From positions 1-5,741 of the forward strand of contig JACIYY010000100.1 of NCBI GenBank assembly GCA_014359685.1: a stretch of DNA of 5,741 bases. Direction: 5' to 3'. This DNA is from Porphyrobacter sp. (GTDB taxonomy: Bacteria; Pseudomonadota; Alphaproteobacteria; Sphingomonadales; Sphingomonadaceae). The translations under genes were made by a program, and so were the position numbers. The notes beneath the pieces were generated by a model, which was given only the letters and a program-made list of their open reading frames with translations, was not told where the DNA came from and did no database searches. The stretch's first letter is position 1, and every line of letters starts with the position of its first letter. This document shows positions 1 through 5,741 of the stretch, piece after piece.

Positions 1-80
1 CGCCCGCATCGCGGGACATATTATCCAACCGGGTCAATTCTCGATGGAAATCCCGGGTCAACTCTCAGCGGAAATCAACA
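1..80 (-). mobile_element. End of an IS21-family-like insertion sequence (partial)
   Basis: Read on the minus strand from 80 down, the sequence begins TGTTGATTTCC and contains two adjacent 24-bp units (53-76 and 29-52). The units match at 20 of 24 positions and share the cores GATTTCC and TTGACCCGG. Terminal TG...CA dinucleotides and repeated transposase-binding units inside each end are known hallmarks of IS21-family elements (istA/istB), and this wording of the repeat is familiar from that family. The outer boundary is placed at 80/81 because the acyltransferase reading frame loses its family pattern exactly there. The remainder of the element, including any istA or istB, lies left of the window, so which end this is cannot be told. 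A short inverted repeat (CCCGC/GCGGG, 3-15) lies on the inner side. The target duplication expected for this family would start at 81 (TGCA...), with its partner beyond the window. The family assignment is from recall, not a search. Confidence 0.62.
29..76. repeat. Two tandem 24-bp repeats in the IS end
   Basis: Units 29-52 and 53-76 are directly adjacent. They differ only at the tenth base and at bases 15-17 of the unit, so 20 of 24 positions agree. Each begins CCGGGTCAA and ends GGAAATC on the plus strand. In IS21-family elements such multiple terminal repeats are taken to be binding sites for the IstA transposase; that role is inferred here by analogy. Confidence 0.85.
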
Positions 81-282
81 TGCAGACCCCAAATTCACCG
101 GTCACGTCAATGAACCGGGTGCCAAAACCGTAGCGCTCGCCGAAGCCGACCAAGCGGTCGTTCAGATGGGAAATGACTACCGCTGCGGCGGCCAAGAACC
201 GCAGCCACTGGACGGTGACGAGCGTTTTTGCGTCAGGCGCAGGTCCGGCAACGAGCGAGACCAGCCGTGAGAGATGGGCCAC
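58..282 (-). pseudogene. Acyltransferase-3 family membrane protein, truncated by IS insertion
   Basis: The reading frame gives 74 residues, of which only the first 67 (282-82) are native. Codon 68 straddles the IS junction, and the last seven residues plus the TGA (58-60) come from the IS. Residues 22-40 form a first membrane segment with the acyltransferase-3 (PF01757) signature, VQWLRFLAAAAVVISH, including the family's conserved Arg (R28) and His (H39). Residues 61-67 (TGEFGVC) run up to the point where the family normally continues as a GVxxFFVISGF-like second segment, which is missing. Intact members are integral membrane proteins of about 330-400 aa or more that O-acylate sugars of exopolysaccharide, O-antigen or other glycans. 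The substrate here cannot be told. The GTG start at 282 is chosen because GAGGAA (288-293) lies 5 nt upstream and an in-frame TGA occurs four codons before it. The gene runs in the same direction as alaS, 447 bp downstream of it. The fragment should be non-functional unless the right-hand remnant is expressed separately. Confidence 0.75.
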
Positions 283-287
283 CGTGG

Positions 288-293
288 TTCCTC
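288..293 (-). promoter_or_regulatory. Ribosome binding site of the truncated acyltransferase gene
   Basis: GAGGAA on the minus strand lies 5 nt before the GTG at 282. It fixes that codon as the start, because no ATG is available in frame and a stop lies just upstream. Confidence 0.6.
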
Positions 294-312
294 ATTAAGA
301 CGAGCCGATTGC

Positions 313-333
313 GGACCTCGCCCACGCGAGTCC
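313..333 (-). other. Hairpin in the acyltransferase mRNA leader
   Basis: GGAC and TCGC (with one bulged C between them at 317) pair with GCGA and GTCC around a four-base loop, giving an 8-bp stem. On the minus strand it ends 20 nt upstream of the Shine-Dalgarno at 288-293, so it would lie in the mRNA leader of the acyltransferase. No T-run follows, so it is not an ordinary intrinsic terminator. A chance palindrome is possible in GC-rich DNA. Confidence 0.3.
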
Positions 334-416
334 TCCCGTTGTAGCGTGCCGAGACGCCAGGCAGCGCAAACAGCCATTATGGATTCTGCCAGACTACGAA
401 AGCGCGCCGCCGCTCT

Positions 417-444
417 ATTGTAAACGAGCTTTGGCGGCTGTCCG
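417..444 (-). promoter_or_regulatory. Candidate sigma-70 promoter for the acyltransferase gene
   Basis: On the minus strand CGGACA (439-444, four of six matches to TTGACA) is followed after 16 bp by TACAAT (417-422, five of six matches to TATAAT). Transcription would start near 410 and give a leader of about 128 nt containing the 313-333 hairpin. The local drop in GC content supports a promoter, but other hexamers in this stretch, such as TACTAT further upstream, are alternatives. Confidence 0.33.
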
Positions 445-602
445 TCGGTCATGTCCCAGGACGGAACAGGTATATGTCGAAATAGGCGACGATAACCAGA
501 ATAGTAGAGGAGCTGTCATGCCCGCAACCGCGCCAGGGCAATCTCCGCCGACTGCGTCCCGGATCAGCCGAGACCTGCAAATCCATAGCTCATCGCGTGC
601 GG

Positions 603-675
603 CCTGCGGTTCGTGCTTCGGGGACTTCCGTACGCCTCCGGCGCCCCGGACCCTTCACGGACCACGCCCGGCAGG
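603..675. other. Potential structured RNA or palindromic intergenic element downstream of alaS
   Basis: Arms 603-615 and 656-675 can form a 13-bp stem. CCTGC pairs with GCAGG, and GGTTCGTG pairs with CACGGACC, with a one-sided 7-nt bulge at 664-670. Nested inside are CGGGG/CCCCG (619-623 with 644-648) and CGCC-TCC-GGCG (633-643). On the plus strand T611 and G660 form a G.U wobble, while on the minus strand the same position is an A.C mismatch, so pairing is slightly better for a plus-strand transcript. No T-run follows either arm, so it is not a standard terminator. It does not match any RNA family I can name with confidence. It could be a small RNA, a repetitive palindromic element, or a chance fold in GC-rich DNA. 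Confidence 0.3.
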
Positions 676-702
676 GATTCCCTCCCAAACTCCAAGCGTT
701 GC

Positions 703-726
703 GCCTGTTCGCCTGTTCGCCTGTTC
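703..726. repeat. Three perfect copies of an 8-bp tandem repeat
   Basis: GCCTGTTC occurs three times head to tail (703-710, 711-718, 719-726). The array starts three bases past the alaS stop codon on the minus strand, where it reads GAACAGGC. Because the unit is 8 bp and lies outside the reading frame, copy-number change would not alter AlaRS. It is a candidate variable-number repeat formed by slippage. Confidence 0.9.
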
Positions 727-729
727 GGC

Positions 730-3408
730 CTATCGGGCGCCGACCGTCTCCCCGGCGAGTGCGGCGCGGACCGCGTCGAGCGCGGCCTCGGCCTTGTCGG
801 CATCGGGGCCGCCGCCCTGCGCCATGTCGGGGCGACCGCCGCCGCCTTTGCCGCCCAGCGCCTCGACGCCCGCGCGCACCAGCGCGACCGCGTCGAAGCG
901 GGCCGTGAGATCGTCGGTCACCGCCACGGCGATGGCGGCGCGCCCGTCATTGACCGCGACGATTGCCGCCACGCCCGAGCGGATGCGCTTCTTCGCCTCG
1001 TCAAGCAGGCCGCGCAGCGCCTTGGCCTCCATGCCGTGGAGCACCTGCCCGGTGAAGGTGGTGCCGGCAATCGCCTGATCGGCCATGGCCGGACCGGCAC
1101 CGCCGCCGGCGCCCAGCGCGAGCTGTTTCTTGGCCTCGGCCAGCTCGCGTTCGAGCCGGCGCCGGTCCTCCAGCACGGCGGCGACGCGGGCCGGCGCTTC
1201 GTCCGGCGCGACCTTGAGCTGGGCGGCGAGCGATTTCAGCGTCTCCTCGCGCCCGACCAGCCATTGCCGGGCGGCCTCCCCGGTCAGCGCCTCGATCCGG
1301 CGGACGCCCGAGCTGACCGCGCTTTCGGACACGATCCGCAGCAGGCCGATGTCGCCGGTGGCGCGCACATGGGTGCCGCCGCACAATTCGACCGAATAAG
1401 GGCGCCCCGCCCCCCCGGCATCGGCCCGGCCCATGGCGAGCACGCGCACCTCCTCGCCATATTTCTCGCCGAACAGCGCCATCGCGCCGGCGGCGATCGC
1501 CTCCTCAGGGCTCATCAGCCGGGTGGTGACCGCCTCGTTGTGGCGGATTTCGGCGTTCACCTCGGCCTCGATCGCAGCGATCTGCTGGGGCGTCAGCGGC
1601 TGCGGGTGGGAGAAGTCGAAGCGCAGGCGGTCTTCTGCGACCAGCGAGCCCTTCTGCGTGACATGATCGCCCAGATGGTTGCGGAGCGCGGCGTGCAGCA
1701 GGTGAGTGGCCGAATGGTTGGCGCGGATCCGCTCGCGCCGCTCCTCGTCCACGATGAGGTGGACCGTGTCGCCGACAGCGATCGTGCCGGTGACGATGCG
1801 CCCGTGATGCGCGTGCAGCCGGCCGAGCGGCCGGGTGGTATCGGCCACCTCCACCAGCAGGCCGTTTTCATGGCTGATCGTGCCGGAATCGCCGGCCTGT
1901 CCGCCGCTTTCGCCATAGAACGGCGTCTGGTTGGTCAGGATGGTGACCTCGCTGCCGGCCTCGGCCCGCGGCACCTCCGCCCCATCGACCACCAGCGCCA
2001 CCACCCGGCCATCGCCGCGATGGGCGGAATAGCCGGTGAACTCGGTCGCGCCCTCGCGCTCGACGATGTCGAACCACAGCTCGGCATCGGCAGCGGCGCC
2101 CGATCCCTTCCACGCCGCGCGCGCGGCGGCCTTCTGCTGTGCCATCGCGCTGTCGAAGCCGGCGCGGTCGACATGGATGCCGCGGTCGCGCAGCGCGTCT
2201 TCGGTCAGGTCGTAGGGAAAGCCGTAGGTGTCGTAGAGGCGGAACGCCGTTTCGCCGGGCAGGCTGTCACCGGCCGAGAGCCCGGTCGCCGCCTCGTCCA
2301 GAAGCCCCAGACCCTTGTCGAGCGTCTGGCGGAAGCGGGTCTCCTCGCGCTCCAGCACCTCGGCGATCAGAGTCTGGGCGCGGGGCAGTTCGGGATAGGC
2401 CTGGCCCATCTCGCCCACCAGCGCGGGGACCAGCCGGTGCATCAGCGGATCGGCCGTGCCCAGCAGGTGCGCGTGGCGCATCGCCCGGCGCATGATCCGC
2501 CGCAGGACATAGCCACGCCCTTCATTGGCGGGCAGCACGCCATCGGCGATCAGGAAGCTGGTGGAGCGCAGGTGATCGGCGATGATCCGGTGGCTGGCCA
2601 CCGTGGCACCGCTCGCGCGGGCGCCGACCGCGTCCTCGCTGGCCTCGATCAGGCGGGCGAAGGTGTCGGTCTCGAACACGTTGTGGACACCCTGGAGGAC
2701 GCCGGCGATGCGCTCCAGCCCCATGCCGGTGTCGATGCTGGGGCGCGGCAGGTCGCCGACAATGGCGTCGTTTTCCTGCATGTGCTGCATGAAGACGAGG
2801 TTCCAGATCTCGACGAAGCGGTCGCCGTCCTCCTCGGGCGAGCCGGGCGGGCCGCCAGCGACCTCCGGGCCGTGATCCCAGAAGATCTCCGAGCACGGGC
2901 CGCACGGACCGTCCGCGCCCATGGCCCAGAAATTGTCCTTGGTGGCGATGCGGATGATCCGATCCTCGGGCAGGCCGGCGATCCGCCGCCACAGGCCGGC
3001 CGCCTCGTCATCGGTGTGATAGACGGTGACGCACAGGCGATCGGGCGCGAGGCCCAGCTCGCGAGTCACCAGCCCCCAGGCCAGCTCGATCGCGCGTTCC
3101 TTGAAATAGTCGCCGAAGCTGAAATTGCCCAGCATCTCGAAAAAGGTCAGGTGCCGGGCGGTGTAGCCGACATTGTCGAGATCGTTGTGCTTGCCCCCGG
3201 CGCGCACGCATTTCTGGCTGCTGGCCGCGCGCGGGGCCGGCGGCGGCTCGAGACCGGTGAAGACGTTCTTGAACGGCACCATCCCGGCATTGACGAACAT
3301 CAGCGAGGGATCGTTGTAGGGCACCAGCGGCGCGGACGGCACGACACGGTGAGCGCGCGCGCCGAAATAATCGAGGAAGGCCCGGCGAATGTCGTTGGTG
3401 GAGTGCAT
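730..3408 (-). CDS. alaS: Alanine--tRNA ligase (AlaRS)
   Basis: This cytoplasmic class II synthetase activates alanine with ATP, charges tRNA-Ala, and clears misacylated Ser- and Gly-tRNA-Ala. It is 892 aa, close to the usual 870-890. The N-terminal catalytic domain has [12 protein letters not shown] (32-43), [17 protein letters not shown] (66-82) and [12 protein letters not shown] (91-102). Class II motif 3 is [16 protein letters not shown] (297-312). The editing domain keeps all four zinc/active-site residues: HSATH (H565, H569) and CGGTH (C676, H680). A coiled-coil stretch at about 740-763 leads to the C-terminal DHHA1/C-Ala domain with the glycine-rich [16 protein letters not shown] (852-867). 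The ATG at 3408 is chosen because homologues begin M-x-STNDIRR; an in-frame extension to 3471 adds 21 residues of non-conserved sequence. No Shine-Dalgarno precedes this ATG. It follows recA by 104 bp in the same direction, so it could be read from recA or from its own promoter. It ends with TAG at 730-732. Confidence 0.98.
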   Translation of the reverse strand: MHSTNDIRRAFLDYFGARAHRVVPSAPLVPYNDPSLMFVNAGMVPFKNVFTGLEPPPAPRAASSQKCVRAGGKHNDLDNVGYTARHLTFFEMLGNFSFGDYFKERAIELAWGLVTRELGLAPDRLCVTVYHTDDEAAGLWRRIAGLPEDRIIRIATKDNFWAMGADGPCGPCSEIFWDHGPEVAGGPPGSPEEDGDRFVEIWNLVFMQHMQENDAIVGDLPRPSIDTGMGLERIAGVLQGVHNVFETDTFARLIEASEDAVGARASGATVASHRIIADHLRSTSFLIADGVLPANEGRGYVLRRIMRRAMRHAHLLGTADPLMHRLVPALVGEMGQAYPELPRAQTLIAEVLEREETRFRQTLDKGLGLLDEAATGLSAGDSLPGETAFRLYDTYGFPYDLTEDALRDRGIHVDRAGFDSAMAQQKAAARAAWKGSGAAADAELWFDIVEREGATEFTGYSAHRGDGRVVALVVDGAEVPRAEAGSEVTILTNQTPFYGESGGQAGDSGTISHENGLLVEVADTTRPLGRLHAHHGRIVTGTIAVGDTVHLIVDEERRERIRANHSATHLLHAALRNHLGDHVTQKGSLVAEDRLRFDFSHPQPLTPQQIAAIEAEVNAEIRHNEAVTTRLMSPEEAIAAGAMALFGEKYGEEVRVLAMGRADAGGAGRPYSVELCGGTHVRATGDIGLLRIVSESAVSSGVRRIEALTGEAARQWLVGREETLKSLAAQLKVAPDEAPARVAAVLEDRRRLERELAEAKKQLALGAGGGAGPAMADQAIAGTTFTGQVLHGMEAKALRGLLDEAKKRIRSGVAAIVAVNDGRAAIAVAVTDDLTARFDAVALVRAGVEALGGKGGGGRPDMAQGGGPDADKAEAALDAVRAALAGETVGAR

Positions 3409-3415
3409 GGGCAAG

Positions 3416-3444
3416 GGATTAGGGTGCAGCCCCGGCGGCGACAA
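3416..3444 (-). promoter_or_regulatory. Candidate alaS promoter giving a leaderless transcript
   Basis: On the minus strand TTGTCG (3439-3444) is followed after exactly 17 bp by TAATCC (3416-3421). Seven bases separate that -10-like hexamer from the alaS ATG, so transcription would begin at or next to the A of the start codon. This would fit the missing Shine-Dalgarno. The -10 hexamer is a poor match to TATAAT, so the call is weak. Confidence 0.3.
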
Positions 3445-3512
3445 GCGGATTAACCCGTTCACTGCCGCCACTAGGCCCGATCAGGCTCTCGAAACCCGTG
3501 CGCCGCTGCCGC

Positions 3513-4592
3513 TCAACCTTCGTCGTCCCCGGCCTCATCGGCCGCGCCGGAACCGGTCATCATCTCCTCGGCCACCTTGTCGGTGCGGGCGCGGATCGCC
3601 GCCTCCAGCCGGCCGGCGACATCGGGGTGGTCCTTGAGGTACTGCTTGGCGTTCTCGCGTCCCTGGCCGATGCGGATGCTGTCGTAGGAGAACCAGCTGC
3701 CCGACTTCTCCACCAGCCCGGCCTTGACGCCAAGGTCGAGGATCTCGCCGATCTTGCTGATCCCCTCGCCATACATGATGTCGAATTCGACCTGCTTGAA
3801 GGGCGGCGCGACCTTGTTCTTGACCACCTTCACGCGGGTCGAATTGCCGACGATCTCGTCGCGGTCCTTGATCTGCCCGGTGCGGCGGATGTCGAGCCGC
3901 ACGCTGGCGTAGAATTTCAGTGCATTGCCCCCGGTGGTGGTCTCCGGATTGCCGTACATCACGCCGATCTTCATCCGCAGCTGGTTGATGAAGATGACCA
4001 TGCAGCGCGAGCGGCTGATCGAGCCGGTCAGCTTGCGCAGCGACTGGCTCATCAATCGCGCCTGCAGGCCGACATGGCTGTCGCCCATCTCGCCCTCGAT
4101 CTCCGCGCGCGGGACCAGAGCGGCGACCGAATCCACCACCAGCACGTCGATCGCGTTGGAGCGCACCAGCGTGTCGACGATCTCCAGCGCCTGTTCGCCG
4201 GTGTCGGGCTGGCTGACGATCAACTCGTCGACGTCCACCCCAAGCTTCTTGGCGTAAACCGGATCGAGCGCGTGTTCGGCATCGACGAAGGCGGCGGTGC
4301 CGCCGTTCCGCTGCGCCTCGGCGATGACGTGCAGCGCCAGCGTGGTCTTGCCCGAGCTTTCCGGGCCGTAGATCTCGATCACCCGCCCGCGCGGCAGACC
4401 GCCGATGCCGAGCGCGATGTCGAGGCCGAGCGAGCCGGTCGAGATCGCCTCCACCTGCATCGCCTCGCGGCTGCCCAGCCTCATCGCCGAGCCCTTGCCG
4501 AAGGCGCGGTCGATCTGCGCCAGTGCTGCCTCGAGTGCCTTCTGACGGTCCAAGCTCTTGTCCTTCGTGACCAATGCGAGTTCTGCTGCCAC
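3513..4592 (-). CDS. recA: Recombinase RecA
   Basis: RecA coats single-stranded DNA, carries out ATP-dependent strand exchange in recombinational repair, and triggers LexA self-cleavage in the SOS response. The 359-aa product has the N-terminal polymerisation helix ([20 protein letters not shown], 15-34), Walker [10 protein letters not shown] (76-84), the catalytic glutamate in VDAEHALD (E106) and Walker B LVVDS (151-155, D154). DNA-binding loop 1 lies around 166-175 ([10 protein letters not shown]) and loop 2 around 205-221 ([17 protein letters not shown]). The C-terminus ends in the usual acidic tail (DEAGDDEG). The GTG at 4592 is chosen over an in-frame ATG at 4676. A perfect GGAGG (4600-4604) sits 7 nt upstream of the GTG, homologues start at AAEL..VTKD, and the upstream ATG lies inside the LexA operator. 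The gene begins 105 bp after cckA and is followed by alaS 104 bp on. Control by LexA is indicated by the operator at 4671-4685. No intrinsic terminator was seen after the stop. Confidence 0.98.
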   Translation of the reverse strand: MAAELALVTKDKSLDRQKALEAALAQIDRAFGKGSAMRLGSREAMQVEAISTGSLGLDIALGIGGLPRGRVIEIYGPESSGKTTLALHVIAEAQRNGGTAAFVDAEHALDPVYAKKLGVDVDELIVSQPDTGEQALEIVDTLVRSNAIDVLVVDSVAALVPRAEIEGEMGDSHVGLQARLMSQSLRKLTGSISRSRCMVIFINQLRMKIGVMYGNPETTTGGNALKFYASVRLDIRRTGQIKDRDEIVGNSTRVKVVKNKVAPPFKQVEFDIMYGEGISKIGEILDLGVKAGLVEKSGSWFSYDSIRIGQGRENAKQYLKDHPDVAGRLEAAIRARTDKVAEEMMTGSGAADEAGDDEG

Positions 4593-4599
4593 CGTGACG

Positions 4600-4604
4600 C
4601 CTCC
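4600..4604 (-). promoter_or_regulatory. recA ribosome binding site fixing a GTG start
   Basis: GGAGG on the minus strand, 7 nt before the GTG at 4592-4590. It decides against the upstream ATG at 4676, which would add 28 non-conserved residues ([15 protein letters not shown]...). Confidence 0.85.
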
Positions 4605-4618
4605 GAATTCTGCCTGGG

Positions 4619-4634
4619 GATTGCAAGCGCAATC
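4619..4634 (-). other. Small perfect hairpin in the recA leader
   Basis: GATTGC and GCAATC (4619-4624 and 4629-4634) form a perfect 6-bp stem with a 4-nt loop. It lies between the predicted transcription start and the Shine-Dalgarno, 14 nt upstream of GGAGG. It could stabilise the mRNA 5' end or bind a regulator; no T-run follows, so it is not a terminator. Confidence 0.45.
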
Positions 4635-4647
4635 TTCGCCCGCACCG

Positions 4648-4676
4648 GGTCTAGCGCATTCCAACATCCGGAACAA
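4648..4676 (-). promoter_or_regulatory. Candidate recA promoter
   Basis: TTGTTC (4671-4676) is followed after 17 bp by TAGACC (4648-4653) on the minus strand. The -35 hexamer overlaps the left half of the SOS box, so bound LexA would block RNA polymerase directly. Transcription would start near 4641, giving a leader of roughly 49 nt that contains the 4619-4634 hairpin. The -10 match is only moderate. Confidence 0.5.
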
Positions 4677-4685
4677 GTGGAGAAC
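4671..4685 (-). promoter_or_regulatory. LexA operator (alphaproteobacterial SOS box) of recA
   Basis: The plus strand reads GAACAAGTGGAGAAC, that is GAAC-N7-GAAC, equal to GTTC-N7-GTTC on the coding strand. This direct repeat is the known LexA recognition motif of alphaproteobacteria, distinct from the palindromic CTGT-N8-ACAG of Escherichia coli. A third GAAC abuts it at 4686-4689. The box starts 12 bp after the cckA stop and overlaps the candidate -35 of recA, as expected for an SOS-repressed promoter. Confidence 0.85.
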
Positions 4686-4697
4686 GAACGCGCTGCC

Positions 4698-5741
4698 TCA
4701 GCCGCGCTCCAGCCGCAGCACCTCGCCCACCTTGCTGGCGATCTGCGCCACGCTGAACGGCTTGGGGAGGAAATGCATCCCCTCGATGTCGATCTCGCCG
4801 CGCAGCTGGGATTCGGCGTAGCCGGACATGAACAGCACCGGCACGCGCGGGGCCAGCTCGCGGATCGCGCGGGCCATTGCGGGGCCGTCCATGGTCGGCA
4901 TCACCACGTCGCTGACGATCAGATCGAAGCCGTCCGGATCGGCGCGCACCGCCTCCAGCCCCTCCTCGCCATCGGCGGCGGTGACGATGGTATAGCCCTG
5001 CCGCGCCAGCGAGCGCTCGGCCACGGCGCGGACCATGTCCTCGTCCTCGACCAGCAGGATCCGCCCGCCGCCCGACCATTCGCCGGCCTGTTCGGCCTCG
5101 CGCTCGGGCCTGCGCGCGTCCTCCTCGCCGCCCTGATAGACGGGCAGGTAGATGGTGAAGCGGGCCCCGCGCGTGCCGTCGCCATGCTCGACATTGGTGG
5201 CGAAGATGAAGCCGCCCGATTGCTTGACGATGCCATAGACGGTGGACAGGCCAAGCCCGGTGCCCTTGCCCTGGTCCTTGGTGGTGAAGAACGGCTCGAA
5301 GATCTTGGCCTGGAATTGCGGCGGGATGCCGCCGCCGGTGTCCTCCGCGATCAGCGCGGTGTAATCGCCGGGGGGCACGATGTCGCTGCCGCCGGACCGG
5401 CGGATATCCTCGGCGGCGACGCGCCGGGTGGAGAACACCAGCCGCCCGCGCGCCTGGTCGCCGCGCCGGGCCTGGATGGCGTCGCGGGCGTTGACGGCGA
5501 GGTTGACGATCACCTGCTCCAGCTGGCGCGGATCGGCGCGCACCGGGCCGAGGTCGCGATCGTGGTGCGTTTCCAGCGTGATCTTGGCGCCCAGCAGGCG
5601 TTTCAGCAGCTGGCTGACCTCCGCGATCACATCGGGCAGCTGGAGCACCTGCGGCTGGAGGGTCTGCTGGCGGGAGAAGGCGAGCAGCTGCCGCGTCAGG
5701 CTGGCGTCGCGGGTGGAATTGGCCTTGATCTGCTGAATATC
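4698..5741 (-). CDS. cckA: Cell-cycle hybrid sensor histidine kinase CckA, C-terminal part
   Basis: CckA is a membrane-linked hybrid kinase/phosphatase that passes phosphate through ChpT to CtrA and CpdR, controlling the alphaproteobacterial cell cycle. The frame stays open to the window edge, so the 347 residues here are a C-terminal fragment; the GTG at 5648 is internal. The fragment begins IQQIKANSTRDASLTRQLLAFSRQQTL, the second helix of the HisKA domain; the phosphorylated histidine and the PAS and membrane parts lie off-window. The ATPase domain (about 35-200) has the N box NLAVNARDAI (80-89), G1 EDTGGGIP (133-140), the F box FEPFFTTKD (148-156) and G2 GKGTGLGLS (158-166). A charged linker leads to a receiver domain (about 225-345) with acidic residues VEDED (231-235), phospho-acceptor D278 in IVSDVVMP, S306 and K327 in FLPKPF. 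All catalytic residues visible here are intact. It ends with TGA at 4698-4700, 12 bp before the recA SOS box, with no terminator visible. Another hybrid kinase is possible but unlikely given the match and the recA neighbourhood. Confidence 0.93.
   Translation of the reverse strand, partial: DIQQIKANSTRDASLTRQLLAFSRQQTLQPQVLQLPDVIAEVSQLLKRLLGAKITLETHHDRDLGPVRADPRQLEQVIVNLAVNARDAIQARRGDQARGRLVFSTRRVAAEDIRRSGGSDIVPPGDYTALIAEDTGGGIPPQFQAKIFEPFFTTKDQGKGTGLGLSTVYGIVKQSGGFIFATNVEHGDGTRGARFTIYLPVYQGGEEDARRPEREAEQAGEWSGGGRILLVEDEDMVRAVAERSLARQGYTIVTAADGEEGLEAVRADPDGFDLIVSDVVMPTMDGPAMARAIRELAPRVPVLFMSGYAESQLRGEIDIEGMHFLPKPFSVAQIASKVGEVLRLERG

Larger units (their letters stand above)
283..729. other. 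Non-coding interval between alaS and the broken acyltransferase gene
   Basis: No convincing gene is seen in these 447 bp. The open frames that cross it are tails of antisense shadows of alaS, or overlap the acyltransferase in another frame and lack family features. The half nearest the acyltransferase (about 283-560) looks visibly richer in A and T than the neighbouring genes, with runs such as TATATGTCGAAATAGG around 472-487. The interval carries a candidate promoter (417-444), a leader hairpin (313-333), a potential structured element (603-675) and an 8-bp tandem repeat (703-726). No hairpin followed by a T-run was found after the alaS stop, so how alaS transcription ends is not visible. 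Confidence 0.7.

Noticed and set aside
3..19. A short start codon and hairpin within the IS end as the beginning of a transposase gene
   Set aside because: Only six codons remain in the window and all three frames are open in both directions over so short a stretch, so neither the gene nor its direction can be supported.
177..452. A 91-codon minus-strand frame across the acyltransferase start
   Set aside because: It overlaps the acyltransferase in another frame, has no family features or clear ribosome binding site, and covers the candidate promoter and leader.
703..726. Possible LexA sites in the GTTC-containing tandem repeat
   Set aside because: Successive GTTC copies are separated by four bases rather than the seven needed for the alphaproteobacterial SOS box.
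564..803. A 79-codon minus-strand frame spanning the alaS 3' end
   Set aside because: Its first part is a frame-shifted reading of alaS and the rest crosses the 8-bp repeat and the palindromic element. Nothing suggests a protein.
613..3453. A 946-codon open frame on the plus strand opposite alaS
   Set aside because: Its codons lie exactly in register with those of alaS, so its stops would require the sense codons TTA, CTA or TCA, which GC-rich genes avoid. The translated sequence has no recognisable domain, while alaS is certain. It is a composition artefact.
3535..4632. A 365-codon frame overlapping recA on the same strand
   Set aside because: Its translation is dominated by Arg, Gly, Asp and Ala, typical of a frame-shifted reading of a GC-rich gene. 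RecA in the other frame is complete with all motifs.
4593..4676. In-frame 28-residue N-terminal extension of RecA
   Set aside because: The ATG at 4676 lies within the SOS box and -35 region, the extension is not RecA-like, and a strong Shine-Dalgarno marks the GTG at 4592.

Overview
The window is GC-rich core chromosome from an alphaproteobacterium, most likely a sphingomonad (Sphingomonadales). This rests on the look of the RecA, AlaRS and CckA proteins, on the cckA-recA-alaS order, and on an alphaproteobacterial-type SOS box (GTTC-N7-GTTC) in front of recA. No database search was possible, so the genus is left open.

All recognisable genes lie on the minus strand and read from right to left. 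Positions 4698-5741 hold the C-terminal 347 residues of the cell-cycle hybrid histidine kinase CckA, whose N-terminus lies beyond the right edge. After a 105-bp gap carrying the SOS operator, a candidate promoter and a small leader hairpin, recA (359 aa) occupies 3513-4592. After another 104 bp comes alaS (892 aa, 730-3408), which has no visible Shine-Dalgarno and may be leaderless.

The left 729 bases differ in character. A 447-bp non-coding stretch (283-729) contains three perfect copies of an 8-bp repeat just after the alaS stop. It also has a well-paired potential RNA structure at 603-675, a second hairpin at 313-333 and a candidate promoter. Its left half looks less GC-rich than the genes to the right. 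Next is the start of a membrane acyltransferase-3 family gene (81-282), cut off after 67 codons by the end of an insertion sequence (1-80). That end has two tandem 24-bp units and a terminal TGTTGATTTCC, as expected for an IS21-family element.

Functionally, CckA feeds the CtrA cell-cycle phosphorelay, RecA drives recombination and SOS induction, and AlaRS supports translation. Their adjacency is a housekeeping arrangement rather than a pathway. I found no convincing undescribed multi-gene system. The points most worth following up are the IS-broken acyltransferase, the structured element downstream of alaS, and the possible leaderless start of alaS.
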